Assembly: GCF_000499845.2 (NCBI RefSeq)
Contig: NC_023758.2
Location: forward strand, 26,571,520 to 26,635,519
From: Phaseolus vulgaris
Taxonomy: Eukaryota; Streptophyta; Magnoliopsida; Fabales; Fabaceae
Direction of reading: 5' to 3'
DNA length: 64,000 nucleotides
Part shown: piece by piece, positions 57,846-64,000 of the stretch
Layout of the letters: each line of letters starts with the position of its first letter
How positions within the stretch are numbered: position 1 is the stretch's first letter
Notes under the pieces: model-generated
Database searches by the model: none
Seen by the model: only the letters and a program-made list of their open reading frames with translations
What the model was told of the DNA's origin: nothing
Position numbers and translations under genes: made by a program

Positions 57846-59840
57846 CTAGGACAAAACACATACCTGCATCTGCTCTTCCTCAGGCACGCCCGCGTACATG
57901 CTGATGCGGGGCGCCCTCTGCGTATCTCGGGTCAAAGAGCAATGACTCCTCAGTCTTCCCCTTGATGTATAAATCTGGAGGACATCCACCCTGTTGTCTT
58001 CCACGAACCTACGCGGAGCTTTGAGAGTCTCCTGGATCACTGTCCTCTGTCTATCCCCCTTGCCTGAGCTGGCCAGCTTTGCGAGCAGGTCGGCTCTGGC
58101 ATTCTGCTCCCTCGGGACATGTATCAGCTCAAGAGCGTTGAACGCCCCCTTCAATAACTGGACGTACTTCAGATACGCCGCCATCTGTGGGTCCTTCGCC
58201 TGGAACTCACCCGACACCTACCCCGTAATCAACTGAGAGTCGCTCTTCACCAGGAGGTTCTGTGCGCCCATCTCCTTGGCCAAGAGCATTCCTGCTATCA
58301 GGGCTTCATATTCTGCCTGATTGTTACTTTCCTTGAAGGCGAAGCGCAGGGCCTGCTCGATCAGTATGCCGTCGGGTCCCTCCAAGACTATTCCCGCACC
58401 GCTCCCCTGCTGGTTGGAAGAGCCATCAACCGAGAGCAGCCACTGCGAACTCGCTTCCACCTCTTGCTCACCTCTAGGCGAAAGTTCTGCTACAAAATCT
58501 GCGTACACCTGCCCTTTGATGGATCCTCTAGGCTCGTACTGGATGTCGAACTCTGACAGTTCCACCGCCCAGCGTACCATTCTTCCTGCCACATCAGGTT
58601 TCTGCAGCACTTTCTGTATAGGGAGGTTGGTCATCACCACCACCGTGAAGCTGTGGAAGTAATGACGGAGCCTCCTAGCAGAGAACACTACCGCCAGCGC
58701 CGCCTTCTCTAGTGCTTGGTACCTCGTCTCAGCCCCCTGTAAGGCCTTGCTTACGAAATAGATGGGCTTCTGACTCTGGTCCTGCTCTTGGACCAACACG
58801 GAACTAATGGCCCGCTCCGTTACGGTAAAATCTAACCGGAGGGGCACGCCCGTTACCGGCTTGCAGAGGACCGGTGGCGTCGCCAGGTACTCCTTCAGCT
58901 TAATGAAAGCCGCTTCGCATTCATCAGTCCATGCAAAGCGACTGTTTCTCTTGAGGCACTGGAAGTACGGGTGCCCTTTCTTTCCTCCGGCGGAAACAAA
59001 CCTCGAGAGCGCCGCCATCCGCCCTGTCAGCTGTTGCACCTCTTTTACCGATGTCGGGCTCCGCATGGCGATAATAGCTGCACATTTGTCGGGGTTCGCT
59101 TCTATCCCCCTCTCGGTGAGCAGAAAACCCAAAAACTTACCGGCCTCTACCCCGAAAACACACTTCTCGGGGTTCGATTTGAGGTGGTACTTGGATATTG
59201 TGTTGAACAACTCCTCTAGGTCTGCCATGTGCTGCACCCTATTCTGCGACGCCACCACCATGTTGTCCACATAGGCGTACACATTCCTCCCAAGCATTGG
59301 CGCCAGGACCTTGTCCATTAACCTCTAGTACGTGGCGCCCGCATTTTTCAGCCCGAAGGGCATCACCTTATAGCAGTAACTGCATGTCTCAGTCATGAAT
59401 GCAGTCTTGCTCTCATCTCTTGGATGCATCTTGATTTGGTTGTACCCTGAAAAGGCGTCCAGGAAACTTAGCACCTTGCTGCCGGACGCACTGTCTACCA
59501 AGGCGTCGATGCTGGGCAGCGGATACGAGTCCTTCGGGCATGCCTTGTTCAGGTCCGTGAAGTCAACACACATCCTCCACTTTCCGTTCGCCTTTTTCAC
59601 CAAGACGACGTTGGCGAGCCACTCAGGGTACTGAATCTCCCTGATGTGGCCAACACTCAGCAGCTTCTGCGTTTCGTCTTTCACCACCTGTTGTCGTTCC
59701 TCATTGAACTTTCTCCTTCTCTGACGCACGGGGCGGACCGTGGCGTCCATGCTGAGGTGGTGACACAGGAAATCGGGGTCGATGCCTGGCATATCCGAGG
59801 CGGACCATGCGAAGGCATCCAGGTGGCGTGAAATCACTTA
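57846..59840 (-). pseudogene. Y reverse transcriptase and RNase H, with stops
   Basis: RT from about 59800 (MPGIDPDFLCHHL, DFTDLNKACPKDSYPLPSID). TAG at 59322-59324 within ATYxRLMDK, then YVDN instead of YVDD (second catalytic Asp lost), FLGFLL, and RNase H with LSVDGSSNQQGSGAG and the NNQAEYEAL region. TAG at 58217-58219 after QLITG, then the final RNase H block (HVPREQNARADLLAKLAS). TAA at 59838-59840 separates it from the protease spacer. Confidence 0.88.
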
Positions 59841-62041
59841 TGCCACCCCTTCCTGTTCTTCTGGGCTTAGCGAACTTCCTAACTTGAAATTCTTGCCGCC
59901 AATCTCCCTTTCTACGGCGTTAGCCGCAGGCTGCTCCCTGCTATCATCTTCGACGGGCGCCGCCTCTTCCACGGGCGCCGCCTCTTCCACGGGCGTCGCC
60001 TCTTCCACGGGCGCCGCGTCGTCAGGGCCTTCCTCCATTGGCACATCTGCTTCGGGCATCGCCCTCTCCGCGATGGCCTCTTCAGGCGTCAGCCCAGCGG
60101 GCGTCGCCTCAATCATCGTCGCGTCCGCGCTCGGCGGACGTTCATACACCATGAATACGCCTCTCTTCGTTTTCAGGCTGTTTTCATAGCATTTCCTCGC
60201 CTCCTCTAGGTCTGACCTGATGACTATCACCCGGCCACTGAGGTCCGACAGCTTCATCTTCATGTGACGGGTGGAGGACACCGCGCTCAGACGGTTTAAC
60301 GCCGGTCTGCCCAGCAAAATATTGTAGGCGAAATTAGCGTTCACGACGAGGTACCGGATGCTCTCGGTGCGGGAGGCCTCTTCGTCTGTGAACGTAGTCC
60401 TCAACTCCAGGTACCCCCGGACTTCTACTTGGTTATCCCCGAACCCATACAAGCACCCAATATAGGGACTCAACAGATCGAGGGACAGCCGTAACTTATT
60501 AAAGGTCGACAGAAAAATGACATCTGCCGAACTTCCTTGGTCTACCAGCACTCTGTGCACCTTCCTTCCGGCTGTGACGACTGAGATGACAACGGGGTCG
60601 TTGTCGTGGGGTACCACATCTCGGAGGTCTCTTCTTGTGAACACAATATCTGACTCCCATGGCTCCCCCGAGAGCCTCTCTTCGATTGAATTCACCCCCC
60701 TCGCGTATTTCTTCCGCTGGGAGGCGGTGGGTCCTCCGCCGGAAAAACCTCCAGCAATGGTGTGGACCTCGCCAAGCATAGGCATCTCGTGTGCTGGTTC
60801 ATCTGCCGGTGGCGGCAAGGTGGCGGTCGTTGTGGAATCTGCGACATAGTCTTTCAAAAACCCAGTCCTCACCAGCTCATCTAGCTGGTAGCCCAACGAC
60901 AGGCAATTATCAATGTGGTGCCCGAAAGCCTCGTGGATTTCGCACCAAGAGTCTTTACGAGGCCCTAACACCTTGTCGGTCTTCGCCGGTCGCCTCAGCC
61001 TCTCAGCTATGTTAGGCACGGCGATCAAATCCTTCAACTCAACCACGAAGTTGTACCTCGCCGGTCTCGCTCTTTCTCTGGCGGGGCGATCGCCTCCTGC
61101 TGGACCCCGGGGCTGGGGCTTTCTGGCCTCGTAGGGGCGTCTCGCCTCTGGCTTCTTTCTCCCCGCCGTGGTCTCATTGACCCTGACGGGTTGAGCTCGT
61201 GCCGGTCCCCTCGGGCGTGAGGGCACGGCGCTGGTGCGCTTCACACATACCTCCCCTTCAGAAGCAATATGCTCTACCGCCCTACGCCGTAGTTCAGCGA
61301 AAGTCCTAGGGCGATTGCGGATAATAGATTCTCCAAAGGGGCCGGGGCATACGCCTTTCACGAATGCGTACACGATCATAGGCTCCTCTGTTGTACCAAC
61401 CTTCACGACCTGGGCCCCAAAGCGATTGATATACTCCTTCAGGGTCTCCCCCTGATACTGCTTCACATCAAACAGATCGTAGGAGACCGGCGGCGGGGCC
61501 TTGTTGGCTAAGTACTGTTCCCTGAACAATCTCGACAATTGGCGGAAAGACGTGATATGACCCTCTGGGAGGCTAATGAACCAATCCATAGCCATCCCGG
61601 TCAGGGTGCTCATGAAGAGCTTGCACTTGGCAGCATCAGAACCGCCTATCAGGACCATCTGTGTGTGAAATGCAGCAAGGTGCGTCTCTGGGTCCTCCAT
61701 CCCAGTGAAGATCACCTTGGGTCCCGCGAACGTGTTCGGGATCGCTGCGTCTAGGATCTCCTGTGAGAAAGGAGTGGAAAACTCCCTTGGTGGGGAATGG
61801 TTCTCCATCTCGTCATGCCCAAGCCGCCTCCTATCGTTTCTCAGGCCCTGCGCAACTCCTCATTCACACGGTGGAGCTCTTCGTTCCGCTCATGCGAGGC
61901 GTCAAGGTCTGCCTGCATGCGTTCCTGCTCCATTTTCGAATCCGCCATGTCCTGCTGCAGCCCCCTCATTATTTCCAGGACCTGCTGCATGGATAGTTCT
62001 GCTGGGGCTGTGCGTGCTGTGCTTCGTCTGGTGGGGGCCAT
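59841..62041 (-). pseudogene. Y gag and protease
   Basis: Start chosen at 62041 (MAPTRRSTARTAPAELSM), with an in-frame ATG seven codons upstream. Coiled coil to ELRRA, then a frame change at about 61810-61845. From 61808: gag core (PETHLAAFHTQMVLIGGSDA, MDWFISLPEG), Arg/Pro-rich basic stretch, knuckle CEIHEAFGHHIDNC, linker GGFSGGGPTASQRKK, protease VLVDQGSSADV and LLGRPALN. The spacer has an acidic hexapeptide repeat EEAAPV, encoded by an 18-bp tandem repeat at about 59950-60022. Confidence 0.88.
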
Positions 62042-62131
62042 TGTCACTCCAACCTCCTTCAACGTTACCGTAACTTGGTAGATTTTCTGGTAGATTTTCT
62101 CGAACTTGTGATGGGACTGATGTTTTATATC
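62042..62131 (-). other. Y leader
   Basis: A short untranslated stretch between PBS and gag, with a 14-bp direct repeat (GGTAGATTTTCT at 62078 and 62090). No gene. Confidence 0.6.
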
Positions 62132-62150
62132 GGCCCCACGGTGGGCGCCA
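62132..62150 (-). other. Y primer binding site
   Basis: Minus-strand TGGCGCCCACCGTGGGGCC, two bases after the LTR end. Nearly the same site serves T1. Confidence 0.8.
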
Positions 62151-62152
62151 AA

Positions 62153-63360
62153 TGTTCCGTCCGGTTGACCGGGACGTCTTCGTGCGCGACCTCAGCCGTC
62201 AGCTAGGGACTCCTTCCCACTGGTTACCTGTGGATTCCTGTAAAAAAGAGGACAAAGAGGCGCCCTAGCGGCCGTTTGCACTCCGACGCTCAAGTCAGCC
62301 AACAAGAAACACCAAAACTGTTCACCTACGTCTCTGAGCACCGCGTATGGCACTCTGAAGGTGGTAAGAAAATAACTGTGTATTGTGTATCTGTGTTCTC
62401 TCTTTCAGGCAAAAATACTTCCCAGTCCCTTGTTCGTAACTAATGAAGCACGAGCAAGCAACTAGAGAGCTCTGGTAAATTTGCAGAAAGTTCGAACCCT
62501 CTTTCCAACATTCCCCGCGCTATTTAAACTACCCAAGCATTTAAAGCGCCTTAAAGCGCTTTTAATCACACGTAACGCACTCATTAAAGCGTTTAATTAG
62601 AAAACGTAGCACATTTAAGACGTTGAAACGCTTGGGAGCCATTATAGTACCTGAATGCTCGAAAGGGAAATTGTATTGAATGACTTTTAATTACCTGGCA
62701 CCTGACTAAAGGGTGTTTCCATTCTGACATGGCTGTTGTACACGTGGAGGGCCTCACGACGTCGTGACCCCATCTGGGGGCGCTTCTGCCCATCTGGGGA
62801 CGTTTCTACGCGTGAGTCCTCCTGCTTGGGAGTGCTACTGCGCTAGGGGTGACTTTTTGGGTGCCAATTCATGCCCCCAAGTATCTAGTCACTTACTTTG
62901 AGAGCGTATCTGCCTTCCTTTTGTACTCTGCACCCGGTTGCCCTGGGCGTGACTTTCCTCTTGAGTCGTATCTGCCCCACAGGCGTCTCTGGGGCGGGAG
63001 GAGCACTTCACGAGTCAGGCTGCCTTATACTAGTACTATTACTATGGCCTTGAAGCCACCTTTTCCTTCTCTTTATCACTGCCCCGGGTTATCAGGACCT
63101 GAGGCCTTCCCACGGCGTCGCTCCCTCCATGGTCTTTCCTACCCATGGGTATCGGGGAACCACACCGTGATTGCCTTGCTTTAGCACTGTTCGATCTGGC
63201 GACGCCCTGGTTGGGCGACGTCTTTACCTAGGCGACGCCTTGCCTTGGCGACGCTTCCTCTTGGCGTCTCTCCACCTAGGCGACACCTTGCGTTGACTTT
63301 GACTCTCCAGCCGTTGACTTTGACTTTGACTTAGTCAACGCCCGAATACGGGACGGTACA
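62153..63360 (-). repeat. Tat Y 5' LTR (1,208 bp)
   Basis: Plus strand TGTTCCGTCCGG to GGGACGGTACA. GCGACGCC repeats at 63198-63290 and TTGAC cores at 63293-63340 including the palindrome TTGACTTAGTCAA. Antisense 111-codon frame at 62849-63184 open. Inverted TATA-like CTATTTAAA at 62520. Confidence 0.92.
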
Positions 63361-63988
63361 ATTATCGTGCCTTCGCGAAGAGGCACGACGACGATATTGC
63401 CGTGCTCCCTTGCACTTTAGGGGAGCCAGTGTGCGGAGATGAACGAGCCAACGACGGGGTCCCCTTCTTTTACTTCTATCAGGTGGTATTCAAGAGCATC
63501 GGCGTGCGCTTGCCCTTCTCCAGGTTTGAGAGGGAACTATTGACGGAGATTAATGCTGCTCCGGCCCAGTTGTATCCTAATAGCTGGGCTTTCGTCAAGG
63601 CCTTTGACATACTTTTTGTCTTTCTAGGGTGTGCACCCTCGGTTGATATCTTTCTTCACTTCTTTGAGGTGAAGAGGCAAAGGAACAACCTCTGGGTGAC
63701 CCTCAGTAACGTTCCCGGCAGGGTTCTCCTGACTCCCTTCCAAAACTCCTTCACTGGGTGGAAGGGTAGGTTTTTCAAAGTTTGTTGTTCTGACCTCGTG
63801 CCCTCCGCCCTAGATGGTTTTCCACTGTACTGGGTGAGGGAGACGAGAGCCCTCAAGTCCAAACCCTTCAAGAAACTAACCCCGAACGACCAGGTGGTTT
63901 GCCGGATCCTGGCTGAGGCCGGGGGTTTTGACTCCACCACCTTGATCAGTTTGGAGTTCAACGCCGGAACCCTAGAGAAGTATATATG
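63361..63988 (+). pseudogene. Antisense gene of a further Tat copy, cut by Y
   Basis: An open frame from the LTR border: YRAFARRHDDDIAVLPCTLG, PFFYFYQVVFKSIG, PAQLYPNSWAFVKAF, FLHFFEVKRQ, LDGFPLYWVRE, ending EKYI before a GTACGAG donor. It closely resembles the Y gene (54174-56143), so the host was a Y-type Tat element. The N-terminus and exon 2 lie outside or across the insertion. Confidence 0.8.
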
Positions 63989-64000
63989 TACGAGTGACCG

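Larger units (their letters stand above)
53641..63360 (-). mobile_element. Tat element Y, lacking its 3' LTR
   Basis: From high to low coordinates: 5' LTR, PBS, leader, gag, protease, RT, RNase H, integrase, GC minisatellite, then the convergent antisense gene and its promoter. The expected 3' LTR is missing, replaced by element X sequence. It interrupts the antisense gene of a further Tat copy at 63361 (flank ATTAT). Four in-frame stops and a gag frameshift make it non-autonomous. Confidence 0.82.

Noticed and set aside
51231..63360. One complete element with LTRs at 51231-52424 and 62153-63360
   Set aside because: The flanks ACCTT and ATTAT do not match, the LTRs differ, and two antisense genes of different subfamilies lie between them.
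1..64000. tRNA, rRNA or other structural RNA genes
   Set aside because: No cloverleaf or rRNA-like stretch was noticed. The only tRNA-like signals are primer binding sites next to LTRs. A tRNAscan or Rfam search was not possible.

Overview
This window is plant nuclear DNA, most likely from a legume. The support is indirect: three plant-type Ty3/gypsy families, an intron-split defensin-like gene, and long AT-rich spacers. I see no bacterial operons, tRNA, rRNA or CRISPR. The only credible host genes are six tandem copies of a small secreted cysteine-rich (defensin-like, DEFL) gene on the minus strand. Nearly everything else is LTR retrotransposon in various states of decay.

Layout. 1-4116: the 5' part of a minus-strand Tat-type gypsy element (T1). 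4117-41307: six head-to-tail copies of a roughly 3.97-kb host repeat unit, each carrying one DEFL gene (minus strand, two exons, phase-1 intron). Unit 2 holds a Tat solo LTR (10345-11543; target duplication GAAAG). Unit 3 holds a 10.1-kb Tat element (T3, 13908-24034; target duplication GTTAA) whose two LTRs point in opposite directions, so both outer ends are U5 ends. Units 3, 4 and 5 also carry a 2.66-kb Tat fragment (about 90 bp of U3, the polypurine tract and the antisense ORF) that replaced about 1.6 kb of the unit. The resulting 4.79-kb chimera is present three times at near identity. 41308-51230: a rearranged cluster of a CRM/chromovirus-like family with leader and gag copied in both orientations, then a gag-pol with one frameshift. 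51231-53640: the left end of another Tat element (X) that cut the CRM integrase. 53641-63360: Tat element Y (antisense ORF, integrase, RT, protease, gag, PBS, 5' LTR), with four in-frame stops, one frameshift and a YVDN reverse transcriptase. 63361-64000: the antisense ORF of yet another Tat element, interrupted by Y.

How the parts interact. The Tat elements have gag-pol on one strand and, between pol and the 3' LTR, a gene on the other strand (Transposase_28-type 'putative gypsy type transposon' protein) with its own leader intron. The fragment caught in units 3-5 carries that antisense gene plus a U3 tip rich in TTGAC (W-box) cores. It sits about 0.34 kb upstream of the DEFL start codon, so transposon capture may have both amplified a defence-type gene and changed its promoter. 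The solo LTRs of the CRM-like family (15306-16278, 43919-44908, 54749-55749) each have perfect 5-bp target duplications and all encode the same 62-residue reading frame at their 5' edge.

Limits: family names rest on motifs I can read. No alignment or database search was run, and near-identical tandem copies could be inflated or collapsed by assembly.
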